A stretch of DNA of 64,000 nucleotides. Origin: Amphimedon queenslandica. Its lineage: Eukaryota; Porifera; Demospongiae; Haplosclerida; Niphatidae. A program made the translations under genes and the position numbers. Location: assembly GCF_000090795.2 (NCBI RefSeq), contig NW_003546244.1:575462-639461 (forward strand), written 5' to 3'. Shown one piece after another: positions 22,475 through 33,965 of the stretch (position 1 is its first letter; the number at the start of each line of letters is the position of its first letter). The notes beneath the pieces are model-generated. The model did not search any database and was not told where the DNA came from. It saw only the letters and a list, made by a program, of their open reading frames with translations.

Positions 22475-25031
22475 CAGAGAGAGAGAGAAACAGAGAGAGA
22501 GAGAGAGAGGGACAGAGAGAGAGAGAGAAACAGAGACAGAGAGAAAGAGACAGAGAGAGAGAGAGGGACAGAAAGAGAGAGAGAGAGAGAGAGAGAGAAG
22601 TGAGTGAGTAACAAACAGAATACATTCATAAACAAGTGAGTGTGTGTGGGTGAGAGGGAGACTGAGTGTGTGGGAAGGTGTTCAATTGAGTGGCTTCGTA
22701 TAGTATTGACCAAGTTAAGCTAGTGAGTAAATGAGTACAACACACACACACACACACACCACATACTCAATATATTGCATAAGAATGTTTAGACTAGTTG
22801 TAGAAATTACTAGACAGTACAAATACAACAACTCTACTCGTGTATACCTTGAGGTACACATACATACATGCATGCATACATACAAGTACGTAATAAAATG
22901 AGTTTGTTGACCTAGTACACTCATTGATAGTGTCTTTGATACTTCATGTCTCTTAGGTATTGGACTCATCCTGTGCTGCTTTGGACGATGAAGCTTAGCT
23001 TTTGAAGGCTCAGACACTATTAGAGAGAGAGGGGGAGAGAGAGAGACAGAGAGAGACAGAGAGACAGAGACAGAGAGAGACAGAGAGAGACAGAGACAGA
23101 GACAGAGACAGAGACAGAGAGAGACAGAGACAGAGGGAGTGAGAGAGAGACAGAGACAGAGAGAGAGTGAGTAAGAGCATAAGTAGGAGAGCTTGGTAAT
23201 TGCTTGAAGGCAAAAGCATAAAGTGAACAACTGAACATAGACTCACGTGTTTGTCTAACTTGAAGATGTTTTGCTACTAGTCTCTGATTTAATAAAGGAG
23301 ATTCGGCAGGGCCGCCAAAAGATGGCGAACTATACAAAGACAAAAAATGATAATCAATTATGAACAAAACAAACAAACAAGAACAAATTATGGAACATGC
23401 TCAAGTGTGTGAACAAGTCTATAGCAAACCAGATTTACAAACCTACTTAACCAGACTGACAAGTTTTGGGTGGTTAAAAGATAACGCCATTATCACAAAA
23501 GCTTTAAGCATAAATTATACAAATAACACACAATCTCTTTCTCCCTCTCTCCTCTTACACAGTAGCTGAGCGGGAGGACAAACCATCATTATCAGTTTGA
23601 TGAGCTTCTTCAGGACTTGATCTGTCACCTACAAGATAATAGAGAGACAGACAGACAGACAGACAGAGACAGAGAGGAGGGGGAAGAGGAAGGAAAAAAG
23701 AAGAGAAAATGAGTAAACAAACCGGCTATTAAAATATTGTTATTATAAAAATACATTTGCTTCAGACATACTCACTCAAGAGAGGAATGTCTACAAGCCG
23801 TGCCCTGTCCCCTAGCAACAGATCAAACTACACATCATCCACCACCCACACACACATAATCGCATTATACATGTCTCCATGTCTAGTGAGGCATGTCACC
23901 ATATCAGAGACTAGACTGTAGTAATAAAGTGGTTACTATCAATAGTAAAGCAGCTCTTTTATAAAGCAAGTGACGTTAATGCGCGTGAGAATGAATGCAG
24001 ATACACTTATAATGGAATACGATACCACGTTGTATTATACTCTAACCTGTAATGGAGACTATGACTGACGTACTCCTAGGCGGGAGATGTGGACATATCT
24101 CTATCATATCCACGCCACTAGGAGCGCCAACACTTGTGTCGATACCAGGGCCTCTTGGATTACCATCTTCACCACCGGTTAGACCCATCTCCATGTTATC
24201 TAGAGAGAGAGAGAGAGAGGCTCAGTTATGTGTATTGGATGCAAGTAGATAAAAATTTCTATAATAATAGCCTTAATAACTATAATGCTATACCCAGAAA
24301 TATCTATGTTGCTTGTTATTATTATTAATTTTGTGGGCACAAAATTAGGCTGCCCACATGGTGATATCATGATTTCGAGGTGAAAAAATAGTATGGCTAC
24401 ATCCTTTCTGCTAAAAAAAATCGCATCATGCATGCTATGCTGCAGCTCTGGATTATTTTCTTGATAATAAAATAATAAATAAAATTAATATTGATTTAAA
24501 ACATTAATACCAACAGCTATTGGATATCGAGCGCCCACTCATGCGCGCGGCGCTACTTCCCACGCAAAAAATCCCACCCACGCAACAATTCATTAAAACT
24601 TTACAAGAAAAGTAAATAAAAATTATTGCAAACAAAATAACAGGAAAATAAGACGAGGCTGTAAAAGGCAAGGAAAGCCGGGAGGATATTGGTTCTTTCT
24701 GCTAAAAGGAAGCCGAATATAATCGTACACGCAAGGCAAAAAGGTACATTTTTGTAGTAGAGATAAGTAATTAATTCACGGCATGATTAACACAACAAAC
24801 GCCTACGGGAGATAGAGCAATAAGAACAAGCGACAAAACAACCAAGAGAGAGGTTCGATTGTTGCTCGAACACTTTAGCATGCAAAAAGAGCTGTAAAGC
24901 ATACTGCCCTTAATTTCTTACACAGCTCTAACTGCAAACAATGCCTCACAACACAATTTCTACAACTCAAAAGAGAAAGAGAAGGCACAAGGCATCAGAC
25001 TAGACTTACCATCTTGATCTTCTGTAGACAT
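16537..25031 (-). CDS. Class IIa histone deacetylase (HDAC4/5/7/9-like), probably catalytically inactive
   Basis: Roughly 24 exons, from ATG at 25031 (MSTEDQD) to TAA at 16537-16539. The regulatory half holds a 14-3-3/NLS block like HDAC4 Ser246 ([16 protein letters not shown]) and a second site like Ser467 ([11 protein letters not shown]). A long glutamine-rich coiled coil (about 21180-21470) follows the second site, whereas in vertebrates the Q-rich region is N-terminal. The deacetylase domain begins [14 protein letters not shown] (20586) and keeps RPPGHH (about 19310), [12 protein letters not shown] and [10 protein letters not shown] (about 17727). Two active-site positions are changed: the second zinc-binding aspartate (GFD in the family) is Asn in [11 protein letters not shown] (codon 17217-17219). 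The catalytic Tyr position, His in vertebrate class IIa, is Phe in LEGGFELMSLC (codon 16951-16953). A role as a signal-controlled co-repressor scaffold is likely. The join between the second and third coding exons is unresolved, and a gap lies inside the gene. Confidence 0.92.
17082..17127. repeat. (AAT)n microsatellite in an HDAC intron
   Basis: A pure trinucleotide run between the LEGG and preceding exons. Similar runs occur in this gene at about 17934-18034, 19209-19271 and 22127-22214. Confidence 0.9.
18034..19125. repeat. 176-base tandem array (about six units) in an HDAC catalytic-domain intron
   Basis: Units begin gatgtccttatgctatgtag and contain cgagttatggccattttaaa and ccctgtactatagcccatgg. 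The period is 176 bases (the same point recurs at 18318, 18494, 18670 and 18846). Inner units are almost identical and the outer ones more diverged. Because 176 is not a multiple of three, each unit throws up a spurious frame. Blocks such as gtagaaagtttgagc and ctgatacatat are shared with the dispersed repeat family in reverse orientation. The array lies between the RPPGHH exon and the FCYFNN exon, flanked by (AAT)n runs. Confidence 0.9.
19767..20015. other. Assembly gap (49 N) flanked by two copies of the same exon-bearing segment
   Basis: The N run is 19866-19914. The roughly 100 bases on each side (19767-19865 and 19915-20015) are nearly identical, differing only in a CAA-rich run and a couple of bases. 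Both contain the 54-base HDAC exon that encodes [18 protein letters not shown]. The simplest reading is two contig ends that overlap but were not merged. Confidence 0.85.
20299..20381. repeat. GA-rich simple repeat in an HDAC intron
   Basis: Purine-rich GAGAGACA tract beside an exon. Longer relatives lie at 22393-22600 and 23023-23167, all in introns of the same gene; on the gene's strand they form long CT tracts ahead of splice acceptors. Confidence 0.85.
22127..22214. repeat. (AAT)n microsatellite in an HDAC intron
   Basis: About 28 AAT units with one interruption (aatcat) near the left end. Confidence 0.9.
22393..22600. repeat. Long GA/CT simple repeat in an HDAC intron
   Basis: About 200 bases of GAGAGA interrupted by ACAG and AAAG. 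It yields artefactual low-complexity frames in several phases. It adjoins the acceptor of the exon encoding [20 protein letters not shown]. Confidence 0.9.
23023..23167. repeat. GA/CT simple repeat in an HDAC intron
   Basis: GAGACAGAGAGAGACA tract directly next to the acceptor of the 14-3-3-site exon ([13 protein letters not shown]). Confidence 0.9.
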
Positions 25032-25205
25032 GTCCTCTCCGTCACAAATCAGAGAGAGAACGAGAGAGAGAACTGGCTAGAAGAGTGTGAAGAGATAAAG
25101 ACCCGCAGCTGAACTTCCTTTCTGCTATGCACGAGTCTACGGACTTGGTCGTCCGCACACGGCAGTAAAACTTACAAACCGCCCACGCAATAGATCTCTA
25201 CCAAA
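25032..25205. promoter_or_regulatory. Divergent promoter region, HDAC / DNAJC1
   Basis: 174 bases separate the two start codons, so both promoters and both leaders must lie here or overlap. No TATA box is evident. The left part is GAGA-rich and the right part contains cgtccgcacacggc. Shared use is inferred from spacing alone. Confidence 0.6.
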
Positions 25206-27482
25206 ATGGCAACTCTTACCACCGTTCCTTTGTTGCTCCTCGTCTTGTTTTTGTGCCCGTCCTTCACTTTGGCCTGGTCTCAGGTAGAGCTGGATCTATT
25301 TGATTTAGTAGAAGAAGTAAACGAAAACTTTTACGACTTTCTACAAATCACACAAGTAAGAGAACAAAGGAACGCATGAATGATTATATATATATAATAT
25401 ACCATCCTAGGATGCTTCAGCGGCTGAAATCAGAAGATCCTATCGGAAACTATCACTACAGTATCATCCAGACAAGAACAGAGATGATCCAAATGCTGCA
25501 GAGACATTCAGAAAAGTCATTTTAAAATAATAAAATATGTATATAAATAGTATAATAATATTATGCATATTTATCCATAGATGTTATACAAGCAAACATT
25601 TCACCTCACTTATCACCTTGTTGCCCTTGTAAATGATGCCTTCTTTTTTATTGCAGATAGGAGCTGTTGCTGACATACTAAGGAACGAAGAGACAAGAGA
25701 AATGTAAGACATATTGATAATTGCATTATGGTGACAGTTTAGTTTAGCAATAAGGATGTTTGTTATCATGAGTACTTAATTTATTTTATTAGGTATAATG
25801 AAGTGCTGCTGAATGGATTGCCTGACTGGAGACAACCAGTTTATTATTATAGAAGAGTTAGGAAGATGAGTCTCATAGAATTATCCGGTCTCCTATTGGT
25901 AGTCATCATTGTTGGTCAGCTCCTGTATGGCTGGGCCCAGTATGCAGAGAAACAACTTGTACTGGTAGGGAAACAGAGAGAGAGAGGGGGGGGGGGGAGA
26001 GTAATGTAATCCATTGTTATTCCTTCATGCATAGAGTACAAAGTCTTTCATGTGCTGAAGGATATTGAATCCAATTCATAACCACAAAAACAGAAACAGG
26101 CTATGCATGTACATTCTATGTATGCGACATAAAGGCTCTCATGTGTGGTCATTCTCTAATCCCATTACATATTTAACACTTATTATCAGTATTTATCCAC
26201 AACAATTCCACATCAAAGCCTCCATCTTAATCTGCTCCATTAATTGATCATGTGTTTGCGTACATTTTATCCCCACATGCATTATATATGATGTCGACTG
26301 TGTGTGTCTTTGCATATTATCATGCCTCGAATTCCTGTGGAATCGATTTTTATGTAATCAAAATGCTTTCTCACTCACGCACTCACTTCCCCCTTTATTT
26401 TGAGCCGCCTTTCTTTACATGCAGTATGACCTACGGCAGAAGAAAGAAAAGAAAGACAGGAAGCTAAAAGGACGCAAAGGTCCCCAGCAAATATCTCAGC
26501 TTGACGCTGAAGTACTTTATCATGAAGCACTAGCTAAAGGTAAGTCGCTCATGATGCTACCCTCGTTTTTAGATTTTTTTTTAAAACAGCTGCACTTCCT
26601 CACTACAGCAAACTACTGCCTTGTGTTCTTGTCAAGAAAACGCTTCAGTATTCTTTTGTATTGATCTGTATCTTATGGTCATTGACTAAAAGTAGAAAGC
26701 AACAAGAGAGCAAAGGAGGAGAGGAGAGAGAAGAGGAACAAAGGATCCCCTCCAATAAGTATTCAGCCAGAAGCAAGAGAAGACACATAAAAGAAAAGGA
26801 GGAGAAGGAGGAGGAGGTAGATGAGGGGAGAACAGAAGAGAGACCTGATATAAAAAGTGATGAAGACACATCAGTTGGAGTAAGCAATGGTGACATTGAG
26901 GACTCTGCTGACACACCAATGAGTGAGGAAGAGAAGAAAAGAATTGAGGAAGAAGAAGAGGAAAAGAGAAGGCAGGAGGAAGAGAAGGAAAAGAGGAGAG
27001 CTGCTCTGTTGAAAGAGAAGGAGAGAGAGTTAGAGGAAGAGCTGGTGCAACTGGAGGAAAGCATAATGGAGGACGAGAAGAGCAAGAGAAGCAAACGAAG
27101 CAACAAGAAGGCTCATTCGTCTAAAGTGAAATCGCCTCTTGCGGATAAAAGTTTAGAATATCAGCAAGAGTGGAAAGAAGAGAAAGAAATAGCGACAGAG
27201 TCTAAATCCGTGGATCCTAAAGGAATAGCAATGGATGATGGAGTAGATTCACAGCCATGGAGCCAAGAGCAGCAGAAAGAGTTAGAAAATGCACTTAAGC
27301 AATACAACAAGGAGGAGAGCAATAGGTGGGAGCTCATAGCAAGCTGTGTGACTGGAAAAACAAAAGTAATGAAATTTAATGGTAAAATAATTATGCATTT
27401 TATCCCTCACTTAATCTAGGATGAATGTATAGAGAGGTACAAAGAACTGGTGGAGTTGATAAGAAAGAAAAAATCGCAATAG
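25206..27482 (+). CDS. DNAJC1: DNAJC1-like (MTJ1/ERdj1) ER-membrane J-domain co-chaperone
   Basis: Seven exons join in frame (25206-25355, 25411-25515, 25657-25703, 25793-25964, 26425-26539, about 26707-27365, 27420-27482) to give 436 residues. A signal peptide ([20 protein letters not shown]) precedes a lumenal J domain with the HPD motif in [18 protein letters not shown], the site that stimulates Hsp70/BiP ATPase. A transmembrane segment ([20 protein letters not shown]) follows. The cytosolic part is a long charged Glu/Lys/Arg coiled coil, ending in a SANT/Myb-like domain ([18 protein letters not shown] to [17 protein letters not shown]), as in vertebrate DNAJC1. The vertebrate protein is somewhat longer (about 550 residues) and has two SANT domains; I see only the last one clearly. 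The acceptor of exon 6 was chosen because it keeps the frame. Confidence 0.93.
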
Positions 27483-27820
27483 ATACTGGCATTTTTAGCA
27501 ACAATTAAGTCAAATTTGAAACCATCAATGTATAAATTGTACATTTTTTGTCTGAAATTCCCTTTTCTTTTATTTTCTAATTTATTTACTGTGCAATAAA
27601 AATCTTTCCGTAATAATAATAATAATAATAATAATAACGATATCGATTATTAATATCAAGAGTAGGTGATCCAAATCTTCTCAACAAAAAAAATAATGCC
27701 AGATTGTACTTAAGATATATATTGTGTTAAGAAATTAATGCACATCTCACAACCTCTTCCCAAAAGAGAGAGAAGTCAGGACAGAGAGAGAGGGAGAGAA
27801 GAGGAGAATGAGACTAACAC
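27483..27820. terminator. Convergent 3' region, DNAJC1 / MLLT10-like
   Basis: Plus-strand AATAAA at 27595-27600 suits DNAJC1. Minus-strand AATAAA (TTTATT at 27581-27586, another near 27569) suits the MLLT10-like gene. The signals are less than 30 bases apart and point at each other, so the two mRNAs probably overlap tail to tail. A short (AAT)n run lies at 27610-27637. Confidence 0.6.
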
Positions 27821-30800
27821 TCAGGTACTATGTCTATGGTAAGAACTAGGACTAGTGACGCTCACTGGTAGACCTGTATACGCTGCAATCGGCCCCTGAA
27901 CGGAATTCGTCACTCGAGTGATCTCGTTGCCGTGGTGACCTGCGGTGGGCGGGGTCATCAAAACATGCGACGCGTCGGATGAAGAACTAAAGGGATAGAG
28001 AGTGAGAGAGTTGGAGGTGACGTGGTGAGCCTGTCTATCAGAGAATGACGATCTGCCGGGACCGCCCGAAGAATTATGAGAGCTGTGAGTTGAGGTAGCT
28101 GCTACCAAACTACCGTTATGCCTGCCTGAATCGAAAAGGGGTCCAGGGTTGGGAGACTGATGAAGAGGGTTAACAGTGTGGTGTTCTATATCATTAGATA
28201 ACCCTCCACTTGATCCGCTGTGATTGAACGTCCTATGATTATCACTGGCCCTGAGTGTGTTATCAGATGATAAGAGTTGGATACCATTCAATACTTTGTG
28301 TATATTTCCCTCTGCTAGGGTTTGTCTAAGGCGAGCGTTTGTTGCAATGAAGAACTCTCTCTGTGAGGCCAGCTCCATTATCCTTGCTTGCATGATCCTG
28401 TTCTCCGACTGGAGCTCGTGCAGGTGAGCTAACATTATACCAGCTATTGGAGAAAGGGGGAGAGAGAATGACATCATTCGTTACAAGGTACACACACACA
28501 AATGTAATTAAATATCAATGAGTCTACTCTTTGTGTTTGTGTATGGATTTCTAGAGACATCAAACACATCATTACACCCTCAAGTCCACAACAAACTGTC
28601 CACACAAACACACACATCACAAGACGTTATACAAATGAAGTATATGGACATAAATCAACCACAGACAGACACACAAACAATATGATTATCAAGCAAGAAG
28701 ACATACAAGCACGGATTGTACCGGCCGGGGTTTCCCACAATGCATGCTAAGTGAGCTACATGTAAAAAGCAGGTTTCATGAGCTGACAGCATTTTAAAGT
28801 AACTTTTTAAAATTGTAAAAAAATCCAATTTTGTTCGGAATCAGCTTAAACTTGCTACACAACATAAGAATATGTATATGTATCAGGAAAAATTATTAAA
28901 ATGAAGAATTCTCTCCTAGTAATTTTTGGCAAAATTCGAGCAAAATCCCTGTACAGGGACTTTGGCTCGATTTTTGAGCAAATTTAAAAATTCATAAAAA
29001 TCCAATTTCGATTGGAATCAGCTCAAAATTAAAAAAAAGCATAAAGTACATGTACATGCATGTGAACATATATCCCTTCCTTCCTCACCGTTGTTTTGTC
29101 TGCCTGCCTGATCTAAAATAAACTGTGCTGTTTGCTCCCACTGTCTCTCTAAAAGCTCCTGTAAGCTTAAAGGAGGACCAGACTGTATAGCAGTACTACG
29201 GGAGAAAGAAAGAGAGAAGAAAGATAAAATGAAAGAAGAAATAATTATGAATAATAATACCTGTTGCTACTAATATTAGCTACTGCAGAAGAAGAAGGTT
29301 GAAGATTAGAACTGCTAGCAATCGTTGAAGAAGACACTGCTGATTGTTTCTGGGATGTGCCAGAATTTGTAGTGGATTTACGTTTCCTCCCCCCACCACC
29401 TCCTCCCCCACCACCTTTTCTTTTACTAGGATTCTGCTCCTTAACAGTCAGTATAGGCTCGCCAATACTGAGATCAGGAGGACCGTACGTTTCAACCGGA
29501 CGAGAAGATGGCGGCGAAAAAGACTCCAATTTCTCATGCGATGGAAGTGATGTCTCACAATCAACAACCTGGTCAAAGTTCTGAGTAACCGAGGCCAGTA
29601 GGTCAAGATTTCCACAGTCAAGCATTTCCCTGGGTCCTTCCCTTCTCTCCATGATATCTTTACTAACATTGGTCTCCATTGGTAAAGAAGGAAGGAGGGA
29701 AGGACTGGAAGTGGATACAAGAGAAAGGACACTGTTACTATTATTATTATGGAGTGAAATCTCATTGGTGCTCGAGGGAGCTTCGGATGTAGAACTCTCA
29801 TTCGACGAAGAAAGCTTCCTCCGTCTATACTTCCGTTTATTTGATGAGATACCAGCATCACTTGAAGTTCTCTTGAAGCTTCTCTCAGCTCCGCCTCCTC
29901 CAATGTGAGATGAATCCTTGGACTTCGAAGGAGGGTGTTTGGAGATAGTGGGATGAACATGACCCAGATAAGAGTGCTGGTGGGTGGAGTTGTGATCAAG
30001 TGATTGATTAGAGCCTGTCTCTGTTGGTCCTTGATTATCAGCAGAAGAGAAAGGAGGAGGAGGAGGTGGAGGAGGGAGGGACTGGGGAAGGGCTGGAGGA
30101 TGAGATGATGCAGGGATGGGTGGGTTTCCTTTACGAAAGCTTTGCTGTTGCTTTAACTTTTGCTTAACCTATTGAGGTATGGGAATATGTACACATAGAA
30201 TTAATATTCTTTAGCACTCTTTCTCTCTCTCTTACCATTCTCTTATAGTGTGTACTGCAATATCCACAGTAGATGATATTCCTCATGTCTCTAGGGTCTT
30301 CCTCTTCAACTAGTAACTGCTCCTTCTGAGCACTGCAGAGAGAGAGAGAGAGGGGGGGGGGAGTGAGAGTCAAGAGTTATATAAAGTTCATTATGCGTAC
30401 CATGTGACATGAAACGTAAGCCTGCAGTTGCTCTTATGGCAAGACATACAAGCACCAGTTGAAGCTTGAGTCTCCTGACCCAACTCCTCACAGATATAGC
30501 AAGCCTGAAATAGAATAAAAGGATAGATACAATAGATATTAGATAGATATGATAAATGAAGAGGGAATTAAATTGTTCTTATACTTTAGAGAATCTCTCT
30601 TTAGGTAGTTTCGTGGTGACGATTGGTTCCATTGTCCTCAGGTTCCCAAAGGTTACTTCAGGGATGTACAGTGCACACACTACATGGGCCCAGCCTATGG
30701 TTAATTAAATGGGTGTGGTTTAAGCATGAGCAATAATTACAAAGTAATAAATGGCAAATAAATTTCACATTGTTTTTATGATAATTAAATGTTTAATTTT

Positions 30801-31304
30801 AAGGGCAAGTTGCCAAATTGTAATTATTTTAGTTACTACGAATGATAATAACACTCAGGGTTTCCCACAAAGCATGCTAAGTAAGTGAGCTAAAAAGCAT
30901 GAGCTTCATGAGCTGACAAGCACTAAAATACATCACATGGCATTTGGAGCAACTTTTAAAAATTGATTAAAAAAAATCCAAATTTGATCAGAATCAGTTA
31001 AAACTTTCTACATAACATAAGTAGATGTGTGTGTATCAGGAAAAAAGATTTAAAAAATCGAGAATTCTCTCCTGACTATTTTTGGCTAAATTTTTGAGCA
31101 AGTTTTAAAATTCGTAAAAAAATCCAATTTTTATCGAAATCAGCTCAAAATTTCTATACAGCACAAGGACTTGTATGATGTATTAGAAAAATATTTAAAA
31201 ATTGAAAAATTTTTCCTAGCAATTTGAAAAAAAATACCCAGCATAGTATATAGTATTTTGTCAGCAACTTTGTAAAAACCATAAGCACTATGTCAAAATC
31301 CAAG

Positions 31305-31340
<36 letters not shown>

Positions 31341-31941
31341 GTAATAATAATAATAATAGTAATAATAATAATAGTAATAATAATAATAATGTTAATAATA
31401 AAATAAATAAAATAGTAATAACAATGCGTCTTACTTCCAGTGTCGGTCCGTTTTAGTGCGCCATCTTTCTTTGGACACAGTTCACATTTCTGAGACAAAT
31501 AAAAATGAGACATAAGGAGAGAAAGAGGAACGTCTTTCACTTACGACACGAGCAGCTCTTTCTTGGGACTCACACTTTCGACAGAACCACACGCCAGAGG
31601 GCACTGATACAATACCATAACATGCTACAGAAGAAGACGAAGAGAAAGAAATAAAAAAGAAATGATTCTAATTAATGCCTAATAACAAAAAGTACATCAA
31701 AAGGCTATAATAAATGCTCATTCCTTATTCAAAAGGTTAAAAAAAGGATAGAAAAGGCTACCCAAAGCTTAAAAGTAACACCTCATAGCTTGGTGCACTT
31801 CTGAGAGGAGAAAGAAGAGTAAAATTATTCTCTGAGGCTACCTTGGTGTACAATGATCCCACAGCCTGATCCACCACAACGAAAGAGCCTGTTCTCGGTC
31901 GTTTCTTTCCCATCACTACAAACACAACAAGACTTGGCCAT
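27821..31941 (-). CDS. MLLT10: AF10/AF17-like PZP-domain chromatin protein (MLLT10 family)
   Basis: ATG at 31941 opens a PHD finger (CCVCSDGKETTENRLFRC, then HQACYGIVSVPSGVWFCRKC). A zinc knuckle (CELCPKKDGALKRTDTGSW) and an extended PHD (ACYICEELGQETQASTGAC to YCGYCSTHYKRM) follow. This PHD-knuckle-PHD block reads unmodified H3K27 in human AF10. The long exon 29262-30169 encodes a low-complexity Pro/Ser region with basic patches (NKRKYRRRK) and a nine-glycine run before RKRKS. The last exons hold the octapeptide/leucine-zipper region (LQELLERQWEQTAQFILDQ, then HLHELQSENRIMQARIMEL), which in AF10 recruits the H3K79 methylase DOT1L. About 730 residues in nine exons, ending at 27821. Introns at 28730-29040 and 30856-31390 carry repeat-family copies. 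MLLT10 and MLLT6 derive from one ancestral gene, so the symbol stands for the family. Confidence 0.93.
28727..29040. repeat. Dispersed inverted-terminus repeat, copy in an MLLT10-like intron
   Basis: Starts GGGGTTTCCCACAATGCATG and continues with the family leader (catgagctgacagcatttta). The internal palindrome is shortened to CCCTGTACAGGG (28947-28958). The right terminus is missing. Confidence 0.75.
30856..31302. repeat. Dispersed inverted-terminus repeat, copy in an MLLT10-like intron
   Basis: Starts CAGGGTTTCCCACAAAGCAT and shows the usual leader and two internal units, more diverged than other copies. Its right end runs into the (AAT)n tract at 31304-31391, so the right terminus is lost or obscured. 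Confidence 0.75.
31304..31391. repeat. (AAT)n/(AGT) microsatellite in an MLLT10-like intron
   Basis: A trinucleotide run broken several times by AGT, next to the end of the dispersed-repeat copy. Confidence 0.85.
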
Positions 31942-32195
31942 TTTAAATGACTCGTATACGGAGATGAGCGGAGAATGGACAAAGATAATCTGCGTGCGTA
32001 GGTGTAGGCTCGTAAATCGGAAAATATCCAAAAATAAACTGAAATTAAAATGCTTTTAATATCCAAAAGTGTCCTGGAATTCGCGGAAACAAACGTGACA
32101 AGTGTGTCTTCATTGGGAGGATATCTCGGAGGACATATCAACACTGACACAGTCTCCCTCACTCTCTCTCTCTCCCCCTCTCTCTCTTATTAAAG
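31942..32195. promoter_or_regulatory. Divergent promoter region, MLLT10-like / RBM45
   Basis: 254 bases between opposing start codons. The RBM45 side ends in a CT-rich leader (ctctctctctctccccctct) just before its ATG, a common initiator-type context. No TATA box is seen. Shared regulation is inferred from spacing. Confidence 0.55.
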
Positions 32196-33965
32196 ATGGC
32201 CTCTTATAACGCTGGTACTGTGGCTGTTCCTCCTCCTCCTCCCACTACAAACACTTCGTTAGAGGCTCATCAGTTAGCCCAGCAGTACCAACAGAACTCA
32301 CAACAGACTGGCTCAGTCATTGATCCTAAAACTGCTGGCCTCTCTATGGAACCCGGCTCCTCAAAGAAACTCATAAATCACGACAGTCCGCCATTTTCTC
32401 GCGTCTTTGTCGTCTGCAGTAAAGGAATGAAAGAAGAGGAAGTACAGGAGGCGTTTGCTGTATTCGGACCAATTGAGGATATATGGATGGTTAAAGATCG
32501 GATGACGAAAGAGAACAAGGGTATATGTTATGTGAAATTTGAGAGGGCATCATCAGCAGCCGCTTCTATTGAAGCATTGGATGGCAAAGTCATTGGTAGT
32601 GACCCTAAACCAATAAAAGTCAGTGTAATTCAGCCTGTCCTTATTATATGTGAATGAGTAATGGGTAGTGGTTTGCTTTGACTTGGAAAACGTGTTTAAT
32701 TATACTGTATATGGGGGGAGTATTTACACATTTCTTCATGTACATTATTTCTTTTTCCTCAGGTAATGATTGCCTCGTCAAAGAACACTGCCATTAAAGC
32801 TGACTATAATGACGAATCGGCAAGAACCCGCCTCTTTGTTGTATGTCCTAAGGAATACAGCGAACAGGATCTCAAAGCTAAATTCGAACATTTTGGAGAC
32901 TTTGATTTTTGTAATATAATCCGTGACAAGCACACCGGAGAGAACAAAGGATTCGGTTACGTCAAGTTCACTCGTGCCTCTACTGCTGCTGTTGCTATGG
33001 AGAACTGTGACAAAGCCTTCAAGGCTGTTCTTGCCGAACCAAAATCGGCAAAATTTGCTCGTGATGCAGCAGCTGCCGCAATCAGAGAAACACAGCAGCG
33101 TCTCAAAGAGGCTTATCCCTTCAGTGCCTCTCCTACTCACGGGAGTGCCCCGTCTGAAATATTCCAGACGTACGGGTTTGGGTTTGAGCCGACTGGAGGG
33201 AGTGGAGTGAAAGTCGAGCCTGGTATCAATAACAGGCTCTACGTGATTGTATCTCCGGCTGTGCAGGAAGAACAGTTGACGAGACTCTTTGATATAATCC
33301 CTGGGCTAGACTATTGCGATCTCAAGTGTAATCACACAACAGGCGAGTCCCGTGGTTTTGCCTACATCACGTACAACACTATCAATGCTGCGATGTACGC
33401 CAAGGAGAAACTGAATGGGTTTGAGTACCCGCCCGGGTGTAAACTAGTTGTGAAATATGCCGAAGACCCGCCTAATATCCGCTATGGGCCTCCCAGTCCA
33501 ACTTTTGAGTCCTCTTATCATTATCACTCACCTCCTCACTCTCCAATGAGGTCTCCTGTACGCTCCGTCTCTCCCGTCCGTCCGCTTGGGTTTCCAAGAC
33601 AACGCAGAAACTCTCTGGGATCCGAGCATGACGGACGCGTCTTCTTTGTCTGTAATCCATCTCCTCCCTCTGATCAAGTCCTTCGCTCTGTCTTCGGCAG
33701 GTTTGGGGTCCTCACTGATATATGGGTTATCAGGGGAAAGAACTACGGCTATGCCAAGTTTGTGACGCGTCAAGCTGCCGAGTCAGCCATAACAGCACTC
33801 CACGGTATGGAGGTGTTTGGTGTGAAGCTGAAGGTCATGTTGGCCGATCCTCCGCCCGAGGAAGGAGGATTACGCAATAAGCGTCAAAAGACGAGCGCTG
33901 CTGGTGGACCTACGAGCTTTCCTCTTGGTCCACCCCAGCCACCTGCAATCTTTCCCAACATGTGA
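32196..33965 (+). CDS. RBM45: RBM45-like RNA-binding protein (four RRMs)
   Basis: Two exons (32196-32618 and 32763-33965) give about 540 residues; the split falls right after RRM1. RRM1 has RVFVVCSKGM and GICYVKFERA. RRM2 has RLFVVCPKEY and GFGYVKFTRA. RRM3 has LYVIVSPAVQ and GFAYITYNTI. The C-terminal RRM4 has RVFFVCNPSPP, then GKNYGYAKFVTRQAAESAI and LKVMLADPPPEEGG, with the basic tail NKRQKT. Order and linkers match animal RBM45/Drb1, a nuclear RNA-binding protein that self-associates (human protein about 475 residues). The N-terminus is Pro/Gln-rich. The Ser/Pro-rich linker before RRM4 (SPPHSPMRSPVRSVSPVRP) is a plausible proline-directed phosphorylation region. Confidence 0.93.

Noticed and set aside
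22386-22713. Long Ser/Leu and Arg/Glu frames on both strands
   Set aside because: Pure translation of a GA/CT simple repeat in an intron.
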